Counted from the first letter of the stretch, positions 44,594 through 53,992 are shown. The stretch: 64,000 nucleotides of DNA from Sphingorhabdus sp. EL138 (GCF_945862485.1 NZ_CAMAYF010000003.1:62001-126000); one strand, 5' to 3'. Program-made: numbers and translations. The notes: generated by a model from the letters alone, not told the origin.

Positions 44594-45229
44594 TCAAAGC
44601 CGCCGCCCTGCCCATACCACCCTGCCGATGATGGCAACGGTTGCGCCGTCCACATCGGGCCAAGCGGGATAGGCCGGATTATCCGACAAAACCGACAAAC
44701 GCCCGCTGGGGCCGCCGGCCAGCCGTTTGACCATCAAGACATCATCCAGCCGAATGACATGAATGCCGTCGCGCAACGGGCCCGCCGCCGCGCGGTTGTC
44801 GACCATGATGTCATCGCCATGGTTCAATGTGGGCGCCATCGAATCGCCATCCACCTGAATCAAGGAGAGCTTGGCCGGATCCAGCCCCTGCTTGCGCAAC
44901 CATTTTTCGTCAAAGCCGATTTTGCCGGCCAGCGTTTCGCGCCCCGGAATGGCACCGGGCCCCGCCGACGCGTCAACCGCAAGCTTTGGAATAAGCCGCA
45001 TCCCCGTTCTGGCCGCGCCCGCATCTGGCCCGCCGAGCACGCTTTCGTCCACACCAAAATAGCGCGACAATATCCCGCGTTCCGTCTCTGGCAGTTTTTT
45101 GGGTGATCCGCGCTTAATAAATTGTTGAATATAGGTGGGATTACGGCCGACCAGTTTCGACAGGCCCGCAAAATCTTCTGCATTTTCCGCAATCAAGCGC
45201 TCCAAAGCAGCCCTTGGGTCTTCCCCCAT
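44594..45229 (-). CDS. S24-peptidase-type (CI/LexA-like) transcriptional repressor
   Basis: The 211-residue protein has a helix-turn-helix start (LSKLVGRNPTYIQQFIKRG) and a C-terminal S24 domain. Its catalytic serine is in VDGDSMAPTLNHGD (Ser130) and its catalytic lysine in DDVLMVKRL (Lys168). This is the autoproteolytic switch of LexA and phage CI repressors, cleaved when RecA is activated. It is divergent from two small genes across a region that contains a palindrome and an SOS-type direct repeat, so it is probably their repressor. Confidence 0.88.
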   Translation of the reverse strand: MGEDPRAALERLIAENAEDFAGLSKLVGRNPTYIQQFIKRGSPKKLPETERGILSRYFGVDESVLGGPDAGAARTGMRLIPKLAVDASAGPGAIPGRETLAGKIGFDEKWLRKQGLDPAKLSLIQVDGDSMAPTLNHGDDIMVDNRAAAGPLRDGIHVIRLDDVLMVKRLAGGPSGRLSVLSDNPAYPAWPDVDGATVAIIGRVVWAGRRL

Positions 45230-45267
45230 TTTGTTCCCTCCGGTTCGGTTGGAAATTTCCTAGACTT

Positions 45268-45283
45268 GTAGGATTTATCCTAC
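45268..45283. promoter_or_regulatory. Perfect 16-bp palindrome, candidate operator
   Basis: GTAGGATTTATCCTAC is a perfect inverted repeat (seven-base arms, TT centre). It lies 38 bases upstream of the S24 repressor start and 69 bases before the divergent small gene. Position and symmetry fit an operator for the adjacent S24 repressor. Confidence 0.55.
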
Positions 45284-45290
45284 CATTTTT

Positions 45291-45305
45291 GTTCTATATT
45301 TGTTC
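45291..45305 (+). promoter_or_regulatory. Candidate LexA/SOS box (GTTC-N7-GTTC)
   Basis: GTTC-TATATTT-GTTC matches the direct-repeat form of the LexA binding site known from alphaproteobacteria. The seven-base spacer TATATTT could act as a -10 element, so binding would block the promoter of the gene starting at 45353, 47 bases downstream. Confidence 0.6.
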
Positions 45306-45352
45306 TTACTGATTCGGGCAAGCCAATCCGGGTCGATCGTGGAGGAGACAAC

Positions 45353-45559
45353 ATGCACATCACGCGCCTTATTGAACGGTTTCTTCGGGAACAAGACCTA
45401 CCACCGACCAAATTCGGGCGCTTGGCGGCGGGGGATCCGCGGCTTGTGCTGGACATACGCATGGGCCGAGAAATTAGACCCGAAATGGAGTTAAAACTGC
45501 GGCAGTTCATGTCAAATTATGGCCAACAGGCCTCTATCCTCGGTAGGAAGGGAATATGA
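45353..45559 (+). CDS. Small helical protein, possible DNA-binding partner of the S24 repressor
   Basis: The 68-residue protein has a strong GGAGGAG Shine-Dalgarno six bases before its ATG. It contains RLIERFLREQDLPPTKFGRL, then PRLVLDIRMGREIRPEM, a pattern that resembles the small helix-turn-helix proteins common beside such repressors in sphingomonads. No domain can be named with confidence. It is divergent from the S24 gene and overlaps the next gene by ATGA, like a Cro-type arrangement. Confidence 0.6.
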   Translation: MHITRLIERFLREQDLPPTKFGRLAAGDPRLVLDIRMGREIRPEMELKLRQFMSNYGQQASILGRKGI

Positions 45560-45861
45560 GCAGGCGGACACAAGCAGGCGCCCTCATAAACGCATTACGC
45601 GCAATCATCCCCGTTGCCGACATCCGCATATTGCACGAACGGCCATGGCACAGACTCACCTTTTCGGGGATGCAAATATGCCTGTCGGTGCAATTGCAAG
45701 ATGGAACATGGCACGGCGACGCGGAGGCGCTATCGCAGATGTTAGCCGAACATGAATTTGATTTGCCCCGCCACATCGTCGCCGACATTGCGATATCGCG
45801 GGCCGTTGTAGCCCAAGGCGTGCAATGTCTGATCATCGATGCTTTATTGCTTGAGGGCTAA
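45556..45861 (+). CDS. Hypothetical protein, second gene of the S24-divergent pair
   Basis: The 101-residue protein starts at an ATG overlapping the previous stop, with AAGGGA upstream. It has no signal peptide or membrane segment. It is rich in hydrophobic residues in an alternating beta/alpha pattern (WHRLTFSGMQICLSVQL). I do not recognise a family. The overlap makes cotranslation with the 68-residue protein likely, so both would be under the same SOS-type promoter. Confidence 0.6.
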   Translation: MSRRTQAGALINALRAIIPVADIRILHERPWHRLTFSGMQICLSVQLQDGTWHGDAEALSQMLAEHEFDLPRHIVADIAISRAVVAQGVQCLIIDALLLEG

Positions 45862-45909
45862 CACATCGCAAAACTTGTGTGCCGCCGCCATCGACCGTAA
45901 ACAGGGTGC

Positions 45910-47082
45910 ATGACCACACAAACCGCACCGACCTTACCGCGCATCGCTCCAGAAGCCATTGGCCTACATCTCCAAAGCTATTGGGACGCCCTGACCATCT
46001 GGGTGCAGACCAATTATGTCGAACTGGGCATTGCCATTGTCGCGGCGATAATGGTTTTCGTTGCGCTGAGCTGGCTGCAAAGAATCGCCGCAAATATCGC
46101 CCGCGCCAGTGAGCACCGCGCGCATCTAAAATCCATCATTGCCCGCACCTTGGCACGGACAAGCAGATTTTTCCGCGTCATGGTGTCGATTGAATTGGTC
46201 AACCAGATTGCCAATGCGCCAGCGGCACTGACCCAGACCGTCGACATATTGTTCACCATCGCGATTGTTATTCAGGTTGCGATCTGGTTGCGTGAAATCA
46301 TCCTGGGCTTGATTGAACGGCGCGCGGGCGAAGGCATTCATGAACATGATACGTTGCAAAGCGCGATGGTGCTCATTCGCCTGCTCGTCAGCTTCGTCTT
46401 ATTTGCGGTGGCCGCCATTGTCGTGCTCGACAATCTGGGCGTCAATGTCACGGGTCTTGTCGCCGGACTTGGTGTGGGCGGCATTGCCATCGGCCTGGCC
46501 GCGCAAGGCATATTCTCCGACCTGTTTGCGGCCATATCCATCATTTTCGACAAGCCGTTCCGGCGCGGCGACACGGTGTCTTATGACAATACGGTTGCGC
46601 GGGTTGAAGTCATCGGCATGAAAAGCACGCGACTGCGCGCGCTGACGGGGGAAGAGAAGATTATTTCCAACAGCAAATTGCTGGAAAAGGAAATCACCAA
46701 CAACACGATGACCTTGTATCGGCGCGTCACCTTCGTGCTGACCCTTGTCTATCAAACACCCCCTGCCCTTGCCCGCCGTGTGCCGGACATTCTACGCCAA
46801 GCGGTGGAAGCGAATAATGCGCAATTCATTCGCGCGGGTTTCAACAATTTTGCCGCAAGCTCGCTCGATTTCCATGTAGTGTTCGACATTGAAAGCGATG
46901 ATGTCGAAGAGATGTTTCAGGCGCGCCACAATATTGGCATTGCGATCATCGATAGCTTCGCGCGTGAAGGGATTTCTTTTGCCTATCCGACGCAGACGAC
47001 TTTCACCGCCGCGCCAGACGGCACAATGGTGATGCCCTATGCCGCGCCGCCCAAAACAGCCAAGGCGCGTTCAAAAAGCTGA
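45910..47082 (+). CDS. MscS-family mechanosensitive channel
   Basis: The 390-residue protein has three to five N-terminal membrane helices. The MscS core follows, with the pore-lining helix (LGVNVTGLVAGLGVGGIAIGLAAQGIFSDLFAAISI), the beta domain (RRGDTVSYDNTVARVEVIGMKSTRLR) and the C-terminal domain. The glycine/alanine-rich pore helix is the most diagnostic part. It should open under membrane tension and protect against osmotic down-shock. The N-terminus is short for MscK-like relatives. Confidence 0.93.
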   Translation: MTTQTAPTLPRIAPEAIGLHLQSYWDALTIWVQTNYVELGIAIVAAIMVFVALSWLQRIAANIARASEHRAHLKSIIARTLARTSRFFRVMVSIELVNQIANAPAALTQTVDILFTIAIVIQVAIWLREIILGLIERRAGEGIHEHDTLQSAMVLIRLLVSFVLFAVAAIVVLDNLGVNVTGLVAGLGVGGIAIGLAAQGIFSDLFAAISIIFDKPFRRGDTVSYDNTVARVEVIGMKSTRLRALTGEEKIISNSKLLEKEITNNTMTLYRRVTFVLTLVYQTPPALARRVPDILRQAVEANNAQFIRAGFNNFAASSLDFHVVFDIESDDVEEMFQARHNIGIAIIDSFAREGISFAYPTQTTFTAAPDGTMVMPYAAPPKTAKARSKS

Positions 47083-47198
47083 TTCGCCGTTTACAAGTCA
47101 GAGCGCCGCTAGCATGCCGTAACGGCAAACAAGCGGGGCTTGTATTGCGCGTTTGAAACCGCCACGATAGGCCGAAATTAGAAAGCAGGAGACTCCGT

Positions 47199-47657
47199 AT
47201 GACCGCAATTACCCCCGCTGAATTCGCAACCAAAGTCGGCGAGAATATTGGCGTATCAGAATGGATTTTGGTGGATCAGGACATGATCAACAAATTTGCC
47301 GATGCCACGGGCGACCATCAATTCATTCATATCAACGAAGAAATGGCGAAGCAGACACCGTTCGGTGGCACGATTGCCCATGGCTTTCTAACCTTATCTT
47401 TGTTCCCGGTGATGAGCGCCAAGTCCGATTGCCCCAAGGTTGCGGGCGTCAAAATGGGCGTAAATTATGGCGGTAACAAAACCCGTTTTCTCGCCCCTGT
47501 CCGTTCGGGCAAGCGCGTACGCGGCCATTTCAAACTGCTTGAGCTTACCGAAAAGCGCCCCGGCCAATGGCAACAGACGCTTGAATTCACTGTCGAGATT
47601 GAGGGCGAGGAAAAGCCAGCCCTTCAGGCGGAATGGATCAGCCAGTTTTTCGTATAA
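47199..47657 (+). CDS. MaoC-family dehydratase
   Basis: The 152-residue protein has the hot-dog fold hydratase motif, with DATGDHQFIHIN near residue 45 and GTIAHGFLTLSL. The FADATGDHQ.HI segment holds the catalytic aspartate and histidine of MaoC/(R)-hydratases. It probably hydrates or dehydrates an enoyl-CoA. It follows an AGGAGA site and is 24 bases upstream of the thiolase, suggesting a shared fatty acid or PHA role. Confidence 0.92.
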   Translation: MTAITPAEFATKVGENIGVSEWILVDQDMINKFADATGDHQFIHINEEMAKQTPFGGTIAHGFLTLSLFPVMSAKSDCPKVAGVKMGVNYGGNKTRFLAPVRSGKRVRGHFKLLELTEKRPGQWQQTLEFTVEIEGEEKPALQAEWISQFFV

Positions 47658-47681
47658 TTTTCACTTTAAGGAATTTCTCAC

Positions 47682-48860
47682 ATGCGTGACGCAGTAATCG
47701 TATCCACCGCCCGTACCGCCATTGGCAAAGCCTATCGCGGCGGGTTCAACGCAACATCGGGCGCAACACTCGGCAGCTATTCGTTGAAGGCCGCTGTTGC
47801 GCGCGCTGGCATCGAAGGCGGCGAAATCGACGACGTTCTTTGGGGCTCCGCGCTGCAGCAGGGCACACAAGGCGGCAATCTTGCGCGCCAAGTTGCGCTG
47901 CGCGCTGGCCTGCCCGTGTCCGTATCGGGCATGACGATGGATCGACAATGTTCGTCGGGCCTGATGTCGATTGCGACCGCGGCCAAGCAGATCATCGTCG
48001 ACAATATCGATGTTATGGCGGCTGGCGGACAAGAATCGATTTCACTGGTGCAAACCAAGGAAATGCGCGTTCAGCCTGATCATGCGTTAGTCGAAATGCA
48101 CAATTCGATCTACATGCCGATGCTGCAGACCGCTGAAGTCGTCGCCAAGCGGTACAATGTCAGCCGCGATGCGATGGACGAATATGCCCTGCAATCGCAG
48201 CAACGCACCGCCGCTGCTCAAGCCGCCGGTTATTTCGATGCTGAAATCGCTCCCGTAACCACGATGATGAACGTCGTGAACAAGGAAACCGGCGAAGTCA
48301 GCCAAAAGGAAGTGACCATAGCCAAGGATGAAGGCAATCGCGCCGATACGCAGTTGGCCGGTCTACAGGCGCTTCAGCCCGTGCTTGGCCCTGACATGAC
48401 GATCACAGCCGGTAACGCAAGCCAGCTGTCCGACGGTTCGTCGGCCTCCATCCTGATGGAAGCAAAATTGGCCGAGAAAAAGGGCCTCAACCCGCTTGGC
48501 CGTTATGTCGGCATGGCGGTTGCAGGCACGGAACCAGACGAAATGGGCATTGGTCCCGTATTCGCCATCCCCAAATTGCTGCAGCGTTTCGGTCTGAAGA
48601 TGGACGATATCGGCATCTGGGAATTGAACGAAGCCTTTGCCGTGCAAGTCCTGTACTGCCGCGACAAATTGGGTATTCCAAACGAGTTGCTGAACGTCAA
48701 TGGCGGGTCAATTTCGATTGGCCATCCTTATGGCATGACGGGCGCACGCTGCACGGGCCACGCCTTGATCGAAGGCAAGCGTCGCGGTGCGAAATATGGT
48801 GTCGTCACCATGTGCGTCGGCGGTGGCATGGGCGCCGCTGGCCTCTTCGAAATCTTTTAA
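47682..48860 (+). CDS. Acetyl-CoA acyltransferase (thiolase)
   Basis: The 392-residue enzyme has the acyl-accepting cysteine in [11 protein letters not shown], the histidine in [14 protein letters not shown] and the second cysteine in [13 protein letters not shown]. Those are the thiolase catalytic residues. It can act in beta-oxidation or the reverse condensation; which one is unclear. It follows the MaoC gene and lies 29 bases upstream of the disrupted monooxygenase gene. Confidence 0.93.
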   Translation: MRDAVIVSTARTAIGKAYRGGFNATSGATLGSYSLKAAVARAGIEGGEIDDVLWGSALQQGTQGGNLARQVALRAGLPVSVSGMTMDRQCSSGLMSIATAAKQIIVDNIDVMAAGGQESISLVQTKEMRVQPDHALVEMHNSIYMPMLQTAEVVAKRYNVSRDAMDEYALQSQQRTAAAQAAGYFDAEIAPVTTMMNVVNKETGEVSQKEVTIAKDEGNRADTQLAGLQALQPVLGPDMTITAGNASQLSDGSSASILMEAKLAEKKGLNPLGRYVGMAVAGTEPDEMGIGPVFAIPKLLQRFGLKMDDIGIWELNEAFAVQVLYCRDKLGIPNELLNVNGGSISIGHPYGMTGARCTGHALIEGKRRGAKYGVVTMCVGGGMGAAGLFEIF

Positions 48861-48889
48861 TCGCACATAAGAAAACAAGGAACAGCCTC

Positions 48890-49345
48890 ATGTCCGCCAT
48901 TGGTGTAATCGCAACATTAACCGTTGCCGAAGGCAAGAACGCAGATTTTGAGGCTGTTTTTGCAGAATTGTCTGCAGCGGTTCGGGCTTAGGGTCAGGAC
49001 CACTTAAATCCACCTTCGCGGCGTTAAAATGGCTTCGATCTCAAAGCGAAATGACTTTGCAGGCAAAACGACTGCCTGACAGCGGCCATTTCACTTCGAT
49101 ATCTTTGCCATTTTAACGCCGCGAAGGTGGATTTAAGTGGTCCTGACCCTCGTGAACCGGGGAACCTATTTTATACGCTCACCCGGTCACGGTCCAACCC
49201 GCAAGTGTACAAAGTGCTTGAACAATATGTCGATCAAGACGCGCTCACCGCACATGGCGCCAGCGCCTATTTCAAGGCCGCTGGCCCCAAGCTTGGCCCC
49301 TGCCTCGCCGGCGCACCCGAGATTGAGTATCTTGACGCGCTATAA
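48890..49345 (+). pseudogene. ABM-family monooxygenase gene disrupted by a miniature element
   Basis: The frame starts at ATG 48890 with AAGGAA upstream and encodes 33 residues (SAIGVIATLTVAEGK...) before an in-frame TAG at 48989, which the inserted element creates. The remaining 64 residues resume at 49151 (REPGNLFYTLTRSR, then KVLEQYVDQDAL, AGAPEIEYLDAL). Joining the parts gives a 97-residue antibiotic-biosynthesis-monooxygenase-like protein, the usual family length, with an intact VRA-REPGN junction. It lies downstream of the thiolase. Confidence 0.85.
48990..49150. mobile_element. 161-bp miniature inverted-repeat element (MITE-like)
   Basis: The left end reads AGGGTCAGGACCACTTAAAT and continues to 49033. 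The right end, 49107-49150, is its exact reverse complement, so the terminal inverted repeat is 44 bp with no mismatch. The 73-base interior has no ORF and shows weaker inverted similarity. The element contains no transposase, so it depends on one elsewhere. No clear target-site duplication is visible; the exact boundary is ambiguous by one to two bases. The perfect repeats suggest a recent insertion. Confidence 0.85.
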
Positions 49346-49360
49346 GGATTAAAATCTGCA

Positions 49361-50344
49361 TTAGGCCGGGGACAGGCGTCCGTCTGCAAAGCGAAATCCG
49401 CCCGGCCGATCCTTTTGCAACAAGGCTGGTCCATCAAGGTCAACCCAAGACGCCGTCTGCGCCACCAGAAACGCCGCCTGAATGGCAAGGCTGGTCGACA
49501 GCATACAACCAACCATAATATCCATCTTTGCGTTCTCCGCGGCCTTAGAGAGCGCCAGAGCCGCGGTCAGGCCACCGGCTTTATCCAGCTTGATATTCAC
49601 GCCCTGATATAATCCGGCAAGGCGCGGGACGTCCGCCGCAACATGGCAGCTTTCATCGGCAAAAATGGGCAGGGGCGATGATAGGTTGGCAAGCGCTGCG
49701 TCTTGGCCTGCGGGCAAGGGTTGCTCAATCATGGCAACGCCCAGCATCTTCAGGACTTCTGCCTCAGCCGCAATATCCAATGCGCCCCAGCTTTCATTGG
49801 CGTCCACAATGATACGCGCTTTGGGTGCGCCCGCGCGCACCGCAGCGACACGGTCACGGTCGGCATCGCCATTCAGTTTGAGCTTCAGCAGGCCATAGCC
49901 ACTTTCGGCCGCAGTCCGCGCATCGGCATGCATCGCATCGGGCGTTCCCAGCGATATGGTGAAGGCAGTCTCCAGCGGCGTGGGCGGTGATATCATGCCG
50001 GTCAATGCCCAAAGGGGTTGTCCGGTCTGCTTGGCCTCCAAATCCCACAGCGCACAATCCAACGCATTACGCGCCGCGCCGGGTGGCAGCTCGGATTGCA
50101 AAAGCGCGCGTGTCATCGGAACATCCTGCGCGGCGATGGTGTCGGTGACGCGCGCGATCTGGCGCAGACATTCTTCGGCGGTCTCCCCGCGATAATAAAT
50201 CGCCGTGCCCTCACCCTGTCCGATATGTGTGCCATCGCTGACCGCAACTACGATCAGATCGACACATTTCTTTGCCCCGCGTGCGATGGTAAAATGGCCA
50301 TTGACCGGCCAGCGTTCGACTGTGGCGTTAATATGCAGGGTCAT
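49361..50344 (-). CDS. Dipeptide epimerase (L-Ala-D/L-Glu epimerase-like)
   Basis: The 327-residue protein is an enolase-superfamily member. It has the catalytic KLKLNGD lysine pair, metal ligands in DANESWG and ADESCH, and a GQGEGTAIYYRGET N-terminal loop. The ATG at 50344 is preferred over the upstream frame to 50506. The family epimerises L-Ala-D-Glu from peptidoglycan recycling, among other dipeptides. It complements the VanX-like dipeptidase elsewhere in the window. Confidence 0.88.
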   Translation of the reverse strand: MTLHINATVERWPVNGHFTIARGAKKCVDLIVVAVSDGTHIGQGEGTAIYYRGETAEECLRQIARVTDTIAAQDVPMTRALLQSELPPGAARNALDCALWDLEAKQTGQPLWALTGMISPPTPLETAFTISLGTPDAMHADARTAAESGYGLLKLKLNGDADRDRVAAVRAGAPKARIIVDANESWGALDIAAEAEVLKMLGVAMIEQPLPAGQDAALANLSSPLPIFADESCHVAADVPRLAGLYQGVNIKLDKAGGLTAALALSKAAENAKMDIMVGCMLSTSLAIQAAFLVAQTASWVDLDGPALLQKDRPGGFRFADGRLSPA

Positions 50345-50420
50345 CGCTGAAAACCCGCAGAAATCCTTGCTACGCAAAATGCTATTAAGCAGGTCCAAAT
50401 AACGGGGAACATATCGTCGT

Positions 50421-51653
50421 TCAATTGTGGCTAGATATCCATTCTTCCACAACGGGCGCAATTTTTTCGCGCCATTTGCTGCCGTTGAAAATACCGTAAT
50501 GGCCAACTTCTGGCGCCATATGATATTTCTTCAACGCCGCGGGCAAGCCGGTTGCAATAGTCAACGCGGCCTGTGTCTGGCCCAAACCGCTAATGTCATC
50601 GCGTTCGCCCTCAATCGCCAGCAAGCCAATATCGGTGATGGCCGCAGGATCCACCAAATGGCCGCGATAGTTGAATTCACCCTTGGGCAGCAAATGGCGC
50701 TGGAACACTGTATCCACGGTTTGCAGGTAGAATTCCGCCGTCATATCGCAGACCGCCCGATATTCGTCGTAAAATTCCTTATGCCGATCCGCACTCTCGC
50801 CATCGCCTTTGACGAGGTCAGAGAACATCGACCAATGGCTCATCATATGATTGCCAAGGTTCATCGACATGAAGCCCGAAAGCTGCAGAAAACCCGGATA
50901 TACGCGGCGGCCAGCGCCCTTGTAATAAGGCGGGACAGTCGCGATCACATTTTGCACAAACCATTCATGCGGACGCTGGGTCGCGTGGTTGTTCACCACC
51001 GTTGGCGCTTCGCGTGTATCGATCGGCCCGCCCATCATCGTCAACGTGCGTGGACGCAGCGGATGGTCCTTTGCGCTCATTACTGCGGCCGCGGCATAAG
51101 CCGGAACCGACGGCTGGCACACGGCCAACATATGCGCGCCGCGTCCACCTGCATCGGGGCCAAGGAATTCGAGCCACTCGATCAGATAATCAATATAGGT
51201 TTCAAGATCGAAACCGCCGCCCGTCAGCGGCACATCGCGCGCGTCTTTCCAGTCGGTGATATACACATCATGCGTGACCATCATGCGCTCGACTGTCCTG
51301 CGCAAGAGCGTCGCAAAATGCCCGGACATAGGCGCGCAGATGAGAAGCCGTGGCTTTTCGCTGCTGCCTTCATAGACGAAACGCTTCAATTGACCGAAGG
51401 GCTTGCGCGCGAGATTTTCTTCCTGAACCGCGAAACTTTTGTCACCGATGACAACTTCATTTAATCCAAACGCAGGTTTTCCGCGCGGCAGAACCGAATG
51501 TGCAAAAACCTCAAGCGCAGAAGCCGCAACTGGCGCCATGCCGCCGTAATTGAACGGCGAAGGCAGCGCGCTGAGCCATTCTGCCTGTTTTTGCGCAACC
51601 CAGCCTGCGCCAGCAAGCCAGCCGCGTTGAAGGTCATATCCGGTGTAAAGCAT
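50421..51653 (-). CDS. phaZ: Intracellular polyhydroxyalkanoate depolymerase
   Basis: The 410-residue protein is of the intracellular PhaZ type. Its nucleophile motif, LAVCQPSVPAY, has cysteine (about residue 179) in place of serine, as in the Ralstonia PhaZa1 group, and a C-terminal GHYGIFNGSKWRE histidine region. It mobilises stored polyhydroxybutyrate. ATG 51653 is preferred; the frame extends to 51701. Its substrate granules imply PHA synthesis elsewhere in the genome. Confidence 0.9.
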   Translation of the reverse strand: MLYTGYDLQRGWLAGAGWVAQKQAEWLSALPSPFNYGGMAPVAASALEVFAHSVLPRGKPAFGLNEVVIGDKSFAVQEENLARKPFGQLKRFVYEGSSEKPRLLICAPMSGHFATLLRRTVERMMVTHDVYITDWKDARDVPLTGGGFDLETYIDYLIEWLEFLGPDAGGRGAHMLAVCQPSVPAYAAAAVMSAKDHPLRPRTLTMMGGPIDTREAPTVVNNHATQRPHEWFVQNVIATVPPYYKGAGRRVYPGFLQLSGFMSMNLGNHMMSHWSMFSDLVKGDGESADRHKEFYDEYRAVCDMTAEFYLQTVDTVFQRHLLPKGEFNYRGHLVDPAAITDIGLLAIEGERDDISGLGQTQAALTIATGLPAALKKYHMAPEVGHYGIFNGSKWREKIAPVVEEWISSHN

Positions 51654-51799
51654 ATTGAGGCCTTTAATATTCGCGGCGGGAATATTCTGCCGCAATGGCA
51701 TACGGCTTTACGCATTTATTGTGCATTGCACCATAGGAAAAGCGTTTACATTTTCCGTGGCGGATTGTTACCCGTCCGGCGCACTGCTAGGCGGGCGTA

Positions 51800-53599
51800 A
51801 TGACAAACGATAATTCCGATACGCCAACCATAGCGACATCCGAAGAAGCGGCTCCCCCCAAGCCTAAGCTTAACTTTGGCAGTTTGCGGATGATCGGGCA
51901 TTTTACCATACGGTATCCCCGCCAGATTACTTATGCCCTACTCGCGTTGATTGCAGCAGCGGCGTCTACGCTTGCCATCCCTTATGGCTTGCGCCTGATC
52001 ATCGATGAAGGCTTTGTCAAAAATGGCGGCGATCCTGCGCCATATTTCTATTTGTTGCTCGGCATAGTGGTTATCATCGGCGTTTCGACGGCGTTTCGTT
52101 TTTACTTTGTCAGTTGGCTCGGTGAACGTGTGGTGGGCGATATTCGTGTTGCAGTGCAGCAAAATCTATTGCGCTTGGCCCCGCGCTTTTTCGAAGATAA
52201 TCGTCCCGGGGAAATCGCCAGCAGGATGACTGCCGATACAGCGATTATCGAACAGATTGTCGGCACTACGGTATCCGTTGCACTGCGCAATATCTTTATC
52301 GGCATAGGCGGCGTGACCCTGCTCTTCGGACTCGCTCCAAGCCTGACCATTTGGTTGCTCGCGGGCATTCCAGTCGTCGTTTTACCAATTGTGTTTCTGG
52401 GACGACGGCTGGAGAAGGCTTCGCGCAAAAGCCAAGACAATGTCGCCAGCGTCGGCACGATCATTTCAGAAGCGCTTGGCGCCATAAAGATTGTTCAGGC
52501 CTTTGGGCAGGAAAGCCGTGAAGGAGTAAGATTTGCCGATGCTGTCGAAGGCACCTTCAATGCCGCGAAGAAGCGCATCAGATTGCGGGCGTTTCTGACC
52601 GCACTCGTCATGGCGTTGATCTTTGGCGGCATCACGATGCTCGTTTGGGAAGGCACGGATCAAGTTAAGGAAGGCGTCATAACCTCCGGAACCTTGTTCG
52701 CGGTCGTCTTGTACGGGGCATTGGTCGCAGGGTCATTTGGCGCGCTGACCGAAGTCTATGGCGACCTTGTGCGCGCCTCGGGCGCGGCTTCGCGGCTCGC
52801 CGAATTGCTGAACGAAGTACCTGAGATAGCACCGCCTACTAACCCGGTTGTTATGCCGCCAGCGCGCGGGCAATTGGAATTCCAACATGTTCGCTTCCGC
52901 TACCCCACCCGCCCTGAGGTCGCGGCGCTTGACGATTTCAGCCTGAAAGTATCACCGGGCGAAACCGTTGCTGTTGTGGGGCCGTCAGGCGCGGGCAAAT
53001 CAACTTTGTTCCAGCTGGCGGAACGTTTTTACGACCCCGAAATTGGAACCATCCGCATTGACGGTGTCGCGCTGACCAGCGCGGATCCTGCTGAATTCCG
53101 GCGCCGTATATCGTTAGTGCCACAAGACACGGTGTTGTTTGCAGCCTCCGCGCGCGACAATCTGCGTTACGGCCAATGGGATGCAAGCGACGATGCGATC
53201 TGGGCGGCAGCTGAAAAAGCAAACGCAGCTGGTTTCCTAAGTGCATTGCCGGAAGGTCTTAATACCTATTTGGGTGAAGGCGGCGCGCGGCTTTCCGGCG
53301 GGCAGCGGCAACGGCTTGCCATTGCCCGCGCCTTGTTGCGCGATTCGCCGATCTTGTTGCTCGATGAGGCCACGAGCGCCTTGGACGCCGAAAGTGAGAG
53401 GCTGGTGCAAGACGCGCTGGAGCGGCTGATGGTTGGACGCACCACAATCGTAATTGCACACCGTCTCGCAACCGTGCGTTCTGCTGACCGTATCATCGTG
53501 ATGGACCAAGGCAAAATTGTTGAAGAGGGCGATCATGCAGCCCTGAGCGTCGCGGGCGGATTATATGCCCGCCTCGCCAGCCTGCAATTTGATGCTTAA
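51800..53599 (+). CDS. ABC exporter with fused membrane and ATPase domains (MsbA-like)
   Basis: The 599-residue half-transporter has six predicted N-terminal membrane helices (to about residue 330). The ATPase domain has Walker A GPSGAGKST near 394, signature LSGGQRQR and Walker B ILLLDEATSALD. It resembles lipid A or lipid-linked substrate exporters of the MsbA type. It likely forms a homodimer. Substrate not assignable from sequence. Confidence 0.92.
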   Translation: MTNDNSDTPTIATSEEAAPPKPKLNFGSLRMIGHFTIRYPRQITYALLALIAAAASTLAIPYGLRLIIDEGFVKNGGDPAPYFYLLLGIVVIIGVSTAFRFYFVSWLGERVVGDIRVAVQQNLLRLAPRFFEDNRPGEIASRMTADTAIIEQIVGTTVSVALRNIFIGIGGVTLLFGLAPSLTIWLLAGIPVVVLPIVFLGRRLEKASRKSQDNVASVGTIISEALGAIKIVQAFGQESREGVRFADAVEGTFNAAKKRIRLRAFLTALVMALIFGGITMLVWEGTDQVKEGVITSGTLFAVVLYGALVAGSFGALTEVYGDLVRASGAASRLAELLNEVPEIAPPTNPVVMPPARGQLEFQHVRFRYPTRPEVAALDDFSLKVSPGETVAVVGPSGAGKSTLFQLAERFYDPEIGTIRIDGVALTSADPAEFRRRISLVPQDTVLFAASARDNLRYGQWDASDDAIWAAAEKANAAGFLSALPEGLNTYLGEGGARLSGGQRQRLAIARALLRDSPILLLDEATSALDAESERLVQDALERLMVGRTTIVIAHRLATVRSADRIIVMDQGKIVEEGDHAALSVAGGLYARLASLQFDA

Positions 53600-53623
53600 A
53601 AAGTCGAAACTAGCCGTTCACAA

Positions 53624-53821
53624 CTAAGCGATAATGTCTGGGACCAATTGGTCTTCCAGACGCATGATCTGGTCCTTCAAGATAAGCTTTTTCTTCTTCA
53701 GTCGCGCGATCTGGAGTTGGTCAACTAACGTCTGCGCGGTGAGCGCCTGAATGGCATCATCAAGATCGCGATGCTCAATCTTAAGCTGTGCAAGCTGCTG
53801 CTGATACCCATCGTCGTTCAT
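53624..53821 (-). CDS. YdcH/DUF465 small coiled-coil protein
   Basis: The 65-residue protein is almost entirely helical (QQLAQLKIEHRDLDDAI, then IARLKKKKLILKDQIMRLE). The lysine-rich IARLKKKKLxLKDQI segment is characteristic of the DUF465/YdcH family. Function is unknown. It is divergent from a second DUF465-like gene, 171 bases away. Confidence 0.85.
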   Translation of the reverse strand: MNDDGYQQQLAQLKIEHRDLDDAIQALTAQTLVDQLQIARLKKKKLILKDQIMRLEDQLVPDIIA

Positions 53822-53992
53822 GAAACTATTCTACACAGACTGTGGTCAACAAGTCATCGTTAAAAAAACGGCGTTTGGCCCGAATCTGGTTTTTAGGCGC
53901 GCTGGACCGATAAATATCCTCAAGACTCTCGCAAAAATTCGTGATTTACTGCTTGGTTCAGAAAGCCGAGTCTCAGACTGAAGGAGAATGAT

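Noticed and set aside
50427..51464. 345-codon plus-strand frame opposite phaZ
   Set aside because: Shadow of a gene with a clear depolymerase motif; no independent support.
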